Part shown: one piece after another, positions 11,495-22,500 of the stretch | Position numbering within the stretch: position 1 is the stretch's first letter | Layout: each line of letters begins with the position of its first letter | From: Ditylenchus dipsaci | Taxonomy: Eukaryota; Nematoda; Chromadorea; Rhabditida; Anguinidae | DNA length: 64,000 nucleotides | Direction of reading: 5' to 3' | NCBI GenBank assembly: GCA_004194705.1 | Contig: SADC01000094.1 | Coordinates: 1-64,000, forward strand | Program-made: the position numbers and the translations under genes | Notes under the pieces: generated by a model | Database searches by the model: none | The model's input: the letters and a program-made list of their open reading frames with translations, nothing else | Told to the model about the DNA's origin: nothing

Positions 11495-11765
11495 AGCAAA
11501 CCAAGTGGTCGTCCACATGGATCAAAAAATTTTACGTTTTCTGGTTCCAAATCACATTTCAGGTGGAAAACACAATTTTGAGTTATTGGGAGTTCTTGAT
11601 TTTGATGAATCAAGAATTTACGATAACTCAAAAATTTCTCGAAAAAACGTGATTTTAACACTATCAAACCATCTTCAGAATGCTCGGATTAGTGCAGGAA
11701 AATTGTTTTTTATCCCGAAAACGTAAAAATTAATTTTGATCCAAGTGGGACGACCATTGGTTTGC
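11495..11765. repeat. Palindromic element D (ACCAAGTGGTCGTCCAC arms)
   Basis: ACCAAGTGGTCGTCCACATG with ATCAAAAAATTTTACG at the left is mirrored by CGTAAAAATTAATTTTGATC and AAGTGGGACGACCATTGGT at the right. Flanking bases also mirror (CTCCATCCAGAGTGACC / GGTCACTCTGGATGGAG). The family recurs at 14035-14110 (partial), 47405-47815, 53555-53860 and 54004-54320. A TTCGAAYCC-type box (GTGGTTCGAACCAG) lies just upstream at 11349. Confidence 0.7.
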
Positions 11766-12802
11766 TTTGGTCACTCTGGATGGAGTTCTAAGCGATTCTA
11801 AGGAGTGATGTTGAGGTTGCTGATTCCAGGGGTGGGTAAAGATCATATCAGTTCAGATCATCAGTCACCCGAAGATCAGATCAGATCGGCATAAAATATT
11901 TTTATCCTTAATTTTGTCAAATTTCACACTCCAAGTCAAAATTTTACGGAGAAACGTATTTTACACCGAGTTGAAAAAAAATCAGATCGATTTAGATCAG
12001 ATCAGTTCAGATCGGATCAGACAGGCATATTTTTTTCTTCAATTTTGTCAAATTTCACACCTTAAGTCAAAATTTGCAGCGAAACGTATTTTCCAGTCAA
12101 AAAGCAAGGTTCATTGTGTTTTTAACTACATATATAATTACAATTTTGTCGGTGGATTTTTAGTAGTATTTTTTTTCTCAAAATTTAATTTCTTTTCATT
12201 TATCTGTTTTGAAAGATTTAACACGAGAAACGCCGGTTGCGATTTTTGCTGATTCTGGTGCGGAGTTTCACGCTGAACACGATGGTGCAGCTTCTTTTCG
12301 CTTCAATCATTGATGAAGTAGGTGAAAAAGATCCGGAAGGTAACATATTGTGCAGGGTCGAAATCCAGCTGGGTACCCACAGGTTTCAATTAATGCGCCA
12401 TAATGGTCATACTACACTCAAACTCATAATATACCAAAATGACCGCCAGGAATTTAGCTTTCTATAATTACTAATCATTGACTCTTTCGGCTTGAAGATT
12501 TAAGATAAATCACCACTTGTTTGTTGGAGCAGCGATTTTCAAAACGCTCCATTCTTACTTTCTACAAGCAGAAAACTTTGTGCAGAGATAAAATATAGCT
12601 GAATAATCAAAACAAAGAGCAGAATGTGACTGTCATTATGGCTTTGAATGCAACTATAGTTCATTGTCAAGTTACGACAAAATGTGCAAAATGAATATAT
12701 GAGCTGTGACACAAATTTTGGCGCTACTGTAATATACCCCCCCCCAAAAATCGACCTACTGTCATATAACCCCCCACCCCCCCCCCCAAAAAACCGACTT
12801 TT

Positions 12803-13570
12803 TTAGGGATGGTCAAAAACCATTTTTAACAATAATTTCGCCAAAAAGGACCAGAAAAGCAATTTAAATGGGATTGCGGGCTGTATTGGGAGGGGAAGGG
12901 AATAATACAGGGGCCACTTCTCGAGATGGTTGGGATCCTCAGAGTAATAATTCTCTAAGTGTCTAAAGGTGCTTTCAAACCCAGGAACTTGTGGTGCAGG
13001 CATAAGTATAAGTACTTTTCATGGACCAAGCCCATCAGCGGGGTGGACCTCGCGGGTTTACGCATAGGCCTAGCACTTTTGAGTGCTAGGCTGAATTTTT
13101 GGATGCTGGGCCTCTGGCCCGGCCTTGTAGAACGAGGGGAAATGCTCTTCGGCGAAAAAAATAAAGATGTTGAACATAGTTTTGGATACTGGGGCCTACC
13201 GCATGAATAACTCTGGTATGCATGCTTTTTCATGCATCCAGGGTCGCTTTCGAGTGATTGGTGTCTAAGGTATGTGGGTGTGCGCATCTCAACTCCAAGC
13301 CTCCTGCGCCCCCGAAGGGGGCGCAGGGGGCTTGAGAGTTAGAGATGCGCGCACGCACTTACCTTAGACATGATTCCGAGAAGTACACTTGATCATAAAA
13401 TGCATATAGAGTCTATTTTTGCCACGGCCCGAGTTGAAAAACATGGTGAAGCAGCTAAAAAAAAGTGGCCCCTGTGTTATTCCCTTCCCCTCCCAATGCA
13501 GCCCGCAATCCCATTTAAATTGCTTTTCTGGTCCCTTTATGGCAAAATTATTGCATAAAAATGGTTTTAG
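12803..13570. repeat. Palindromic element with about 130-bp arms around cassette A
   Basis: Bases about 12805-12925 (AATTTCGCCAAAAAGGACCA, GCAATTTAAATGGGATTGCG, GGGAGGGGAAGGGAATAA) are the inverse of 13440-13570. The centre holds a long form of hairpin repeat A (12970-13341). Poly-C tracts at 12737-12790 lie just outside. No gene; apparent reading frames across it are repeat translations. Confidence 0.75.
12970..13341. repeat. Cassette A, long copy
   Basis: About 370 bp from TTCAAACCCAGGAACTTGTGG to GCGCAGGGGGCTTGAGAG. The same unit, 70-80 percent alike by eye, lies at 16032-16412. It includes GGCCTACCGCATGAATAACTCTGG, the ATGCAT hairpin, GATTGGTGTCTAAGGTATGTG, GGTGTGCGCATCTCAACTCC and a GCGCCCCCGAAGGGGGCGC stem. 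Its function is unknown; it appears in the middle of several palindromes. Confidence 0.6.
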
Positions 13571-14239
13571 ACGGTAGTATGCCAGCTAGCCAAAATGATC
13601 CGGCGCCAATGTGACGCTGCGCCAATATGACGCTGCACAAATTCAATTAGGCGCCAAATAAGTTGGCGTCATTTTGTTGTTTGTACAAAATGATTTGGCG
13701 CCATTTTCCTATTGACGCCAATTAACTCTGAGCCACTTGCTATTTATACCAATTGATTAGGCTACAATTGTTCCATTTTGCGAGGCTGCGCCAATAGTGA
13801 GTTAGACCAAAATGATATCCTGACATTCTTAGGATTCAATCACACGAAATAAAAAATAATTTTTTTTCAAATGTCAGAATAAATTTTTTCTAACCCAAAA
13901 TTTCAAGTCGAAACGGTTTGTTAGAACCAAAATTTCGATTTTGCCCACCGGAATTCCGAAATCCGAGGTAGGTACCTCCTGGTCAGGTGGATATCAATAC
14001 ATATGACCTGGAATTTTTTTTTAGTCTAAACCAGCCAAACCAAGTGGTCGTCCACTTGGATCAAAAAATTTTTTACGTTTTCGGTGGTTTAATGGTGGTT
14101 TTATTTTGATGGTTTAACAGTGGTAAAATGCCGTTTTCTCGAGTATTTTTGAGTATTGCGCAATAATTGATTTTAAGGAAATCCGGTCAATTGTTCTTTA
14201 TTCAAAAATTGTAACGAACACAAGATAGACCACACAAAA

Positions 14240-14530
14240 TAACAATGCTCCCGGTTTCATTATTCCTCCTGATTATCTCGTTCTTTGATCAAATTGTTTC
14301 CTGCCTGTTGATTCTGCAATAGCTGTGCGACCTCTTCGACTCGAATCCTCTTTATTTGACGGTCTACGTGTCCTTTTTGTCTTCCCACTTGAACTTCCCA
14401 GCCTGCTCTTGTTATTTAACGACGGCAGCGTAGAGATCATCATCAGAAAAAGGATCCTCTTGTTCCGCATGAGCAGCTTGCAAGGCAGCAGTAAAGTGTA
14501 GAAGTTTCGATTCATCATCAGTGGAGGTTT
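14240..14530 (-). pseudogene. Unidentified decayed coding-like stretch
   Basis: On the minus strand a frame reads DDESKLLHFTAALQAAHAEQ, EDPFSDDDLYAAVV and then a stop, with the next frame continuing briefly. It is acidic, with no domain that I recognise. It directly abuts the gypsy integrase fragment on the opposite strand, so it may be another retroelement or transposon remnant. Confidence 0.25.
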
Positions 14531-14546
14531 CTTGTGAGGTTCAGTG

Positions 14547-15254
14547 AGGCCAAGCCGACGATTTTGTCGATACTTTCAAACGTTACATGCTAAAAATCCA
14601 GAATTTAGATTCGACTCACTTACATGAAACGCTCTCGATCATCCTCCGCTCTTACAGGTCTACGCCCAGTGCCGTGCTTAATGGAAAGTCTCCGGCCGAG
14701 GTCTTCTTGGGCAGAAAAATTAGAACCGCATCTCTCAACTCGTTCCAAAGAAGGAGAAAGAAAAGAATACCGCTCATCATCCGAACAGGTATCAGGCCGG
14801 CATGATAAGTCAGTTCAACAAGCATCATGGAGCAAAAGAAGTATCGTTCGCTTTGGGTGCTCCAGTCTACTTCAGAATCTACCAGGGAAACAAGATCGGC
14901 TGGGCTCCTGGTTCCATCTCTCAGAAATTTGGTCAGCGCATCTATGACATCAAAGCCTTTGATGGCAAGCTTCATCGTCGACACGCCAATCAGCTCCGAC
15001 CTCGTATGGACTTGCCTCATGATGGTGCTACTGCTCAACGTCTACAACCTGTGATCAATCAAGCCCGACCAAGATCTCCTCAAGCTTTACAGCAGCCTTT
15101 GATGGATCCAAATCAAGTGCAGGTGCCGCTCTGTCAATCACCTCCTCGCTCTCCTGTGGCTCAAGTGCTTCGTCGCTCTGCTCGTCCTCCCCAGCCAAGA
15201 CAGGTGCTAGACATTCAGCCAAGTGGAAAGAAATATCAAATGAAACGGCTCTAG
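14547..15254 (+). pseudogene. Ty3/gypsy-type integrase C-terminal fragment
   Basis: Pieces on the plus strand: FVDTFKRYMLKIQN, ILRSYRSTPSAVLNGKSPAE, VFLGRKIRT, then in another frame MISQFNKHHGAKEVSFALGA, GNKIGWAPGSIS, YDIKAFDGKLHRRHANQLRP and a proline/glutamine-rich tail ending at 15252-15254. This order (RSTP...GKSPAE..GR, then GNKW.PG and RRHANQLR) is the core end and C-terminal chromatin-contact region of Ty3/gypsy integrases. Everything upstream (gag, protease, RT, RNaseH) is missing. One frame change occurs at about 14800. Described only; a relic. Confidence 0.8.
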
Positions 15255-15556
15255 AAGAATGTGGCGCTCTAAGAGATCAATCAATTCTACTATCTCCTCG
15301 TCTCCACTATTTGTAAGTCTTTTCCTCTTGCGAGTTCCCCCGTATTTTCCGACTCTATTTAAAATTCAATATTTCCTCTCCCAAGCAACTCTCCTAAGGT
15401 CTGGCTCACCTGTAAGTAGTCTAGTTTCTAGTTGCTTGGGGTGTCCCATTTATTAGGTCTGGCTCGCCTCAAAGTAGTCTAGTTCCGGGACACCTATATC
15501 TATAATTTAATGTTTAATTATTATTTACCTATCGGGGATCTCAGCTAAGGGGGAGA

Positions 15557-15716
15557 TGTTGAGTGGAAAGATTATTCGTAATTATTATTGTCTTGACACG
15601 ACATCGAGTCTTCTGTTGACTCGTGTCACTCTGTTATCTATGATTATCATTCGTTCGGTTATAAATTATCTTGTTGGTTCGCTCTGCTATCTCTCTCAGC
15701 TCTCAAGAACACAACA
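15557..15716 (+). repeat. Putative 160-bp 3' LTR of the gypsy relic
   Basis: A purine-rich run AAGGGGGAGA at 15547-15556 (a plausible polypurine tract) is followed by TGTTGAGTGGAAAGATTATT and the segment ends CAAGAACACAACA, that is TG...CA. It is preceded at 15300-15545 by a 3' untranslated stretch with two TCTGGCTCRCCT direct repeats. No second copy exists in the window, so the LTR assignment rests on position and boundary bases. Confidence 0.5.
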
Positions 15717-15719
15717 GGG

Positions 15720-16570
15720 GTATATGACAGTAGCGTCCAAATTTTTTATAACTTTTTTCCCGCTGGGAAAACTTTTGATCCTGACACTGCATTCGTGTTC
15801 AGCGTGGTCGATTTGCTTATAAAAGTTCTTTTGCAATTTCAGAGTCACTAACAAATTTTGAATCCCGCTCAAGACAATAAACATTGAAATTTTGGTACTA
15901 TTCCATTGTATCACCCCCCCTAAAAGCTATTCCATTGTAAACAACCCCAATAAACATTGAAATTTGGTACTATTCCATTGTATCAGCCTCCCCCCCCCCC
16001 AAAAGCTATTCCATTGTAAACAACAAGGTACCCTCAAACCCAGCACCTTGTGGAGGACCCGAATACATAAGTACTCAAAAGACCCACAAGGGTCGTCCGG
16101 GTGGGTTCCGAGGTGTTATGCCTGAGCCAGAACTCTGTGGAGGAGTAGGCAGAATTTTGGATGGCTGAACCTCTGCCTCGTAGCCAAAGGCCAGAGAAGG
16201 GGTGAGACTCTTTCGGCCGAAAAATTAAAGATGTAGAGCATAGTTTTAAATACTGTGGCCTACCGCACAAATAACTCTGGTATGCATGTTTTTTCATGCA
16301 TCCTGAGTCACTTTCCAGTGATATGTGTCTAAGGTATGTGGGTGTGCGCATCTCAACTCCAAGTCCCCAAGCCCCCTGCGCCCCCAAATGGGGCGCAGGG
16401 GGCTTGAGAGTTAGTAAGGAATAGCGGCGAAATTTTAAATTCAAATGTTTATTGTCTTGAGGGAAATTCAAAATTTATCAGTGACTCTGAAATTGCAAAA
16501 GAAGTTTAATAAGCAAATCGACCACGCTGAACCCGAATCCATTGTCAGAATCAGAATTTTTTTCATCAGG
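15720..16570. repeat. Palindromic element around second cassette A
   Basis: The left arm 15785-15905 (TGTTCAGCGTGGTCGATTTG, CAATTTCAGAGTCACTAAC, CAAGACAATAAACATTGAAA) is mirrored by 16415-16545. Two tandem copies of ACATTGAAATTTTGGTACTATTCC lie at 15885-16020, separated by poly-C. Cassette A occupies 16032-16412. Confidence 0.7.
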
Positions 16571-16914
16571 AAAAAATCCACCGACAAAAATTGTAATTTT
16601 ATATGTAGTTAAAAACACAATGAACCTTGCTTTTTGACTGTAAAATACGTTTCGCTGCAAAATTTTGAATTAAGGTGTGAAATTTGACAAAATTTGAGAA
16701 AAAAATATGCCGATCTGACCCGATCTGGACTGATCTGATCTAAATCGATCTGATCTTTCTTCAACTCTGTGTAAAATACGTTTTGCCGTAAAATTTTTAC
16801 TTAAAGTATGAAATTTGACAAAATTAGAAAAAAAATTTTATGCCGATCTGATCTTGATCTGATCTTCGGCGATCTGATCTGAACTGATCTTTACCCACCC
16901 CTGGCTGGTTCGAC

Positions 16915-17200
16915 TCCACCTGGGTCATAGTTTTTTTTACCATAATTTTAGATAAAAAAAGTAAGAGTTTGACTTTTCAGGTCATTTGGGTGAATATACC
17001 CCTACTCTATAGTTACCTCCGGATGGGTAGATAAAATCGCACTTTTGGTCTTAACAAGTCCGATTCCTCAGAAATATTTTATATTGTAAAAATGGATTTT
17101 TATTTAGATTACCTTTTTTGGTTTTTAGGTCATCCAGGTGGATATTCACCTGACCAGGAGGTACCCACCGCACGTTTTGGTGTTTGCGTGGGTGAAATAT
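16915..17200. repeat. CAGGTGGATATCCACCTGG-type repeats
   Basis: Contains TCATTTGGGTGAATATACCC, GGTCATCCAGGTGGATATTC and ACCTGACCAGGAGGTACCC. The same degenerate units of about 100-150 bp occur in a longer series at 46560-47260 and once at 13975-14010. Each carries the near-palindromic core CAGGTGGATATCCACCTG. Confidence 0.5.
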
Positions 17201-17794
17201 TAATTTAGGTCCTAACAAACCTAATTCCTCACACAACTCTAAGTTAGGAAAAATGGGTTATTTTTTATTTTATAAATTTTTATTTTTCAGGTTTGGGTTT
17301 GCTTTGTGGGTATTTAGGGCAGTTTGAGGGTATTGGGGTGGTTTGGGGTGATTTGGGCTGGTTTGGACACAATCTAAAAATTTTCAAAAAGAAACCTAAA
17401 AACTGCCTTCGTCTCCCCTGTTGTTTGAAAAAAAGTTTCAAATTCGGGCAACGTCTATACCCCTTGATGTATTCGTATATTTACGAAACAAATTCAAGCT
17501 AAACCTTTTTTCTAATAAACCATTTTCGTCTCAAAACTATTTAAAATCAAATCGATTATTTGCTGAACCAATAATTGATCAATTTAATTATTGAACAAAC
17601 CTGATTTTGAGCAAACAGGTTGATTATGAAACAATTATTGTCCTAACGGGGTAGAGCCAAGCAAAGTGCGCGATTGTAGAAGGACTTCCCAAACGCCGAC
17701 TCTTCTTCCCTCCCCATTCATAGTCATTATAAAAAGATCCTTTCAACAGCACCAGATGCTACCGGAATTAAAAGGACGTCAAAATCAGGTTGTT

Positions 17795-17936
17795 GATAGA
17801 ACTTTTTTTCACCGGCCGTCCAGCGTCAGGTCCTGAATTTTTTACAACCGGCCTTCGGCCGTCCGACCGTCACACTTGTCGGTGCCGTCCGGACGAAAAC
17901 AGGGACGGGCCCGGAGGACGGCGCGGTCACTATGGT
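17795..17936. repeat. Right-end fragment of GC-rich family B
   Basis: TTTTTCACCGGCCGTCCAGC through GGACGGCGCGGTCACTATG. The final CGCGGTCACTATG equals the terminal inverted repeat of the element at 41259-43128, so this is a truncated copy with its right boundary near 17936. Confidence 0.6.
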
Positions 17937-18059
17937 AATAAATAAAAAAATAGGCAATCCGGGTACCCTTCAGTACCCTTCACCTTGGTCCCCAAGGGAA
18001 AAAAGTCAATTTTTGGTCAGATTTTTGTGTATAAAAAAATGGTCGACCGGCACTAAAAA

Positions 18060-18840
18060 CAATGCCGGAATGCTGCATTATGAAGTTTAAGTTATAGTTA
18101 AAGTTAGAGTTGTTGTTTAAAGTTAAATGCATCATTTTAACGAAAGAGTTAAAGTTGGTGTTAAAGTTAGAGTTTGTTTCAAAAACGAATGAATCATTTT
18201 AGGGTGAAAGTTAGTGTTAAAGTTAGTTTCAAAAACGAAAGCACCATTTTAGAGTTAAAGGTTAAAGTTTATTGTTAAAGTTGAAAGCTTAAAGATAAAG
18301 TTCAAAGTTCAATGCTAAAGTTAGAGTTCATCGGAATGCATCATTCTAGAATTATAGTTCAAACTCAGAGTTTGTTCACCTCGCCACCATCTGATTCACG
18401 TCTGAATTCAGGCGTCCATCTGATTCACGTCTGAATTCAGGCGTCCATCTGTTTCACATGTAAAATTAACACATGTAAGTGACATGTGAATCAGATGGAG
18501 GCGTAAATTAACACGTGAATCAGTTGAGGCGTGAATTTGAATGCGGGTCGAATGGGCACCCGAATTCAGATGCGAATCAAATGTACAGAAAGACGTATGA
18601 AGTGAGACGTCACTCAGATAAACGCATTATAAATGGTGAATTAAAAAAACTTTAACTTTATAATGGTGCATTTATGAAAACTTTAATTATAACTTTAAAC
18701 TTTAACTCTATAATATGCATACGATTAACTTTAACATTATCTTTAACTCTAACTTCAACCATATGCACCAATTTGAACAATAATTTTAACTTTAAACTTT
18801 AACTTTGAACTTTATAATAGTGCATTTATAATGGTGCATT
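18060..18840. repeat. Palindrome with (GTTAAAGTTAGA) minisatellite arms
   Basis: 18065-18365 is dominated by AGTTAAAGTTAGAGTT and ATGCATCATTTTAG units; 18640-18835 carries the inverse (AACTTTAACTTTAAC, ATAATGGTGCATTTAT). The spacer 18370-18600 itself holds direct and inverted copies of CACGTCTGAATTCAGGCGTCCATCTG. No gene. From 18840 to 19560 there is AT-rich sequence with one pogo-like or TACGGTA end (about 18920-19040) and nothing coding that I can support. Confidence 0.6.
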
Positions 18841-19564
18841 CGACACATGTTTTCTGAACATTTCAGATGCTAAAACACCCGAAAAAGCACTTTTAACCAC
18901 TTTTTGAGTGAAAACCGGATTAGGCACTCCGGCTATAAAGAGTGGTGACTTTGCATAAAGGCAGTCTTCATAAAGTGGGTCAAAAACTCAATGTCACAAA
19001 CACGATTTTGAACGAGGGGTGGGGGCTACTATTACAGGTTTTACGGTAGTTCAAATACTATATAAAGATTTTTCGATAATTCAAATATTTTTTCAAATAT
19101 TTATAATTCGACAGCAATTTTATTTGAAGTTACTAGAAATTGCCGTTTTTCAGCAAACATACTTTCTCGAGTACCCTATTATTAGAACTGCATTAGTTAC
19201 CTACTTCAACTCTGCCACTACCTCACTTATGTGTAAACGTTTATGAATTGCAATTTTAACATACATAGGGCTGAGCGTTGTCACCTCGAGGTTTAGATTT
19301 TGTATTTTACAGGCTATCGACAAGGAATGTTTAAAAGTCTTTCTTAACAATCTGGAAATTGTTACTAACCTTACACAAGAAACTACCATGAAGCATAGCT
19401 ACCCAAAGTTGAGTCTCAGGTCTAAGTCCCAGCACTTAAAAATTTTTCACAAGACATTAAATTCTTTAAAATTCTTCCATATGTCCAACAAAAAAACAAT
19501 ATTCATGAAAATCAATAGATAAGTGTAACGATGATTCAAGTAAGATCATTTGCATTCAAAGCCA

Positions 19565-22500
19565 TCATTCTTCAATTTCCAAGAACCGAGAAGCGGAAAA
19601 GGCCCTTCGAACAACCTTAAAAATGGTTTCTTCAACGTATACCGTATTTGCTTTATTACACCCCCATAGGGAATTATTTTTCAAACCCCCAAAAATCTGG
19701 AAATTGTAAATCAAAAATAGACCTAACTCAGCGAGCGGAAGTTTTTTAGAGAGTGGAGGGTAAAATAGAGAAAATAAGATAAGTACATTAATAACATAAA
19801 AATACCTCCGTGCTGATCCCCGCAATTTTGGCAGTGTAGAACCCGTATGATTTAAGACAAGGACCAGGGGTCAGGGTGTACAAAAAGGTAATATTCTCTT
19901 CGGTAGGATCTTCTGTGTTTTCTTTCTCGGCAACGCAAGCCTACAAATTCAGCTTGGTTAGTCACACAAACAAAACGTAACAATAATACCATATGAGCTA
20001 GTTTGATATTATTGTTGCCTTCAACCATATCACACAAAGCATGGTAATGAGTAGAGAAAAGTGTCGGACATCGTATTTTGTCTGCTATGTACTTTAGAGT
20101 GGCGCAAGCAATGGCAGTCCCGTCAAATGTGCTGAAGGAAATAATCAGGAGTAAATTAAAAGCAAATTCACCAACCTAGTTCCTCTACCAAGTTCATCGA
20201 TCAATACCAAGGAATGAGGTGTAGCTTCCTTCAAAATAACATTTGTCTCTGCCAATTCAACGAAAAAAGTAGATTGGCCTAAAACACACAGCAATTGCAA
20301 AGTCTTCAACATTTTTACTTTTAAAAACATACCAGCAGACAAGCTATCGTTGGCTCCGATCCTGCAGAAAATTCGATCGACAGGAGTAAGCTTCAAACTG
20401 TCCGCAGGCACCATAGATCCCTAAATGTCATCATCAGAAACAGAGCAACAAGCAAAAATAGAACATACAATCTGAGCTAATATCACGAGAGATGAACCTG
20501 ACGCATGAGAGTTGACTTCCCACCCTGCAATGAAATCGAGTATAGATTAGCAATGTCACTTTCCTCATCAAATCGACCATATTAGGGCCAGTCAAAAGTA
20601 TCACAAGTGGTTCTCCTTCAGCCCCCAGAGTACAATCATTTGGAATGTAGTCGATATCATTTATATGATTGCCGACCCTCCTACTACCAGAAGCATTGGA
20701 GATCAAACAAGGGTGCTGTCCAGAGCGAATATCAAGATAAGGCTTAAAAATTAACTCACAAGTGCAAAAAAGTAAACAAAGAAAAATTGAACCTCTTTGC
20801 TTTCAAAATCAATTTCTGGAAAGCACATATTAACTCCCGAAGTCTGAGAATATCGACACAGCGAAAGAACGCAGTCAAAAATAGCGACATTCTTCACTAT
20901 ACCAGCCCAACTATTTTTCCTAGATAGAAAAGTTCTAGTCTAAAATGGAACAACCACACTCAATAAAATACCTGCGATCAAAGTCAGCGAAAACACGCCT
21001 GGTTAAATCATCGGTAATTGTCTTTAGCGTAACTTCAGTTTCTGTTAGCTCAGCAATTAATGCAATCAACCGATCAGTATAAAAACGCTTAAAACCCTAA
21101 GTAGAAAAATTATATTTTAAATCTCTGAGTGTAAAAAAATTTCCTTTCTATCTGTTGCCTTCGCATACTCAGAACCAGCATTATTAGCCACCTTTTCTGG
21201 AATCTCGAGCTGGTAGCGGTTCTTGCCAGTGCCAAAATACTTGATTTCCTTTATATAAAAAAGACATAGCATATAGTATATTTCATGAAGAAATAATTTT
21301 CCCACCTGACACTTGAACTTGCTTTTTTGCGTTTCCAGGTATTTTTGAAGTTCTCTTTGGGATGCATTAATCCCAGCAACGGCCTTAAAAGTGATGATGA
21401 GAGGTAAACTGAAAGATATACTGATAGCTCACTTTGTCATAATCAACGTCAATGCCAGCATTAGGCTCGATTACTCCATTGCATAAAGCTAGTGATCTAT
21501 TGAATGCTTTCTAAAACCTATCATATTCAGTAAACAAAATTACTTCGAAAAATGAATGCCTTAAAATGAGCCAAGTCGGCTTCCATTGCGGGAAAATCCT
21601 CTCCGAGACACTTATCCAATAGCTTAGATCTAAATCACACAAGTGAGGCCTCAGCATTCGTCAAAAAATTAGTACCTGCCACCAAAACCTTCTTCATTGA
21701 ACAATAAGCGAAGCTGTCGCACGGCCTCAATACCATCAAGAGTAATGACAAGATCCTGAATTAAAACATCTATATAGTTCAGAAAATAATTTGAAACCTT
21801 TATTTTTCGCTGGTTGTAGTTGTTACTTTCGAAAAATTGAGCCCTGTCATCCGGGTGATCCTTCCGCTTTAAACCAATTGTGTGGACCCTTAAAATCACT
21901 TCAGGTATGTAGCCAACACAAAAACACAATCAAAATAAGAGAACCTTTGAAAAAGTCTTTCCAAGTCAGGAATCAAACGCATTTTATCAACTGCACGGCT
22001 CACAAACGCATTCGCTCGCATCAATGTTTGAACAGCTTGCTGACGATCTTCAATGGTGTCTGGATCACAGGTGGGAGCACACACCCATTGCTGAAGCAAA
22101 CGTTTGCCAAAAGGGGTAACACATCTAAAAGTTCCCTTGATCAACAGAAAGAACCAATGGAAAGAAAACCTGTTGATAGTACTAAACAAAGAATTTTTAG
22201 ACGAGGAGACATCAGACGGATTGCGACTCTTGAACCCCGCCTGACGATGGGACCCTGCGGAAAAAGGCGGTAGGACGTGAAGATTGAGCAATGAAACACC
22301 ATCCAGAACCATGTGCCGGCCAATCCAAAATTTTCTGCCTAATGAACCGACCTGAAAAAAAACAAGTAAAAGGCTTGGTAATGTATCAAAATCTTAGAGT
22401 ATACCTGCCTAGACAAGCCTTGGTTTAACAAATTGGTAGGAAGGAATTTACCGAATTGCCGCATAGTTACCATGTCAGTATCAATTAGACAGGATTTCAA

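Larger units (their letters stand above)
11827..16903. mobile_element. 5.1-kb hAT-like element (CAGGGGTGGG ends) with nested insertions
   Basis: Both ends read inward CAGGGGTGGGTAAAGATC and continue with repeated GATCAGATC subterminal motifs, then about 300 bp of inverted similarity (left to about 12140, right from about 16590) including CAAAATTGTAATTATATATG-like sequence and TCAAAAAGCAAGGTTCATTG. The 8 bases outside are GCTGATTC (11819-11826) and GCTGGTTC (16904-16911), a 7/8 target duplication. CAGGGGTGGG ends with 8-bp duplications are typical of hAT elements. No hAT transposase was found; the interior is mostly later insertions. Confidence 0.75.
10930..17658. mobile_element. 6.7-kb Merlin-like composite element with perfect 8-bp target duplication
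   Basis: Left end GGCTCTACCCCGTTAGGAG and right end (reverse complement) GGCTCTACCCCGTTAGGAC begin terminal inverted repeats of about 130-150 bp. AAGCAAAG lies directly outside both ends (10922-10929 and 17659-17666). The first eight bases, GGCTCTAC, are identical to those of the Merlin element at 1-1282, and 8-9 bp duplications are typical of Merlin. No Merlin transposase is present, so it is non-autonomous. It is swollen by nested insertions: a hAT-like element (11827-16903) that itself holds a Ty3/gypsy remnant and palindromes. Confidence 0.8.

Noticed and set aside
21791..22273. A 160-residue plus-strand frame inside MSH6
   Set aside because: It is antisense to conserved MSH6 exons and has no domain of its own.
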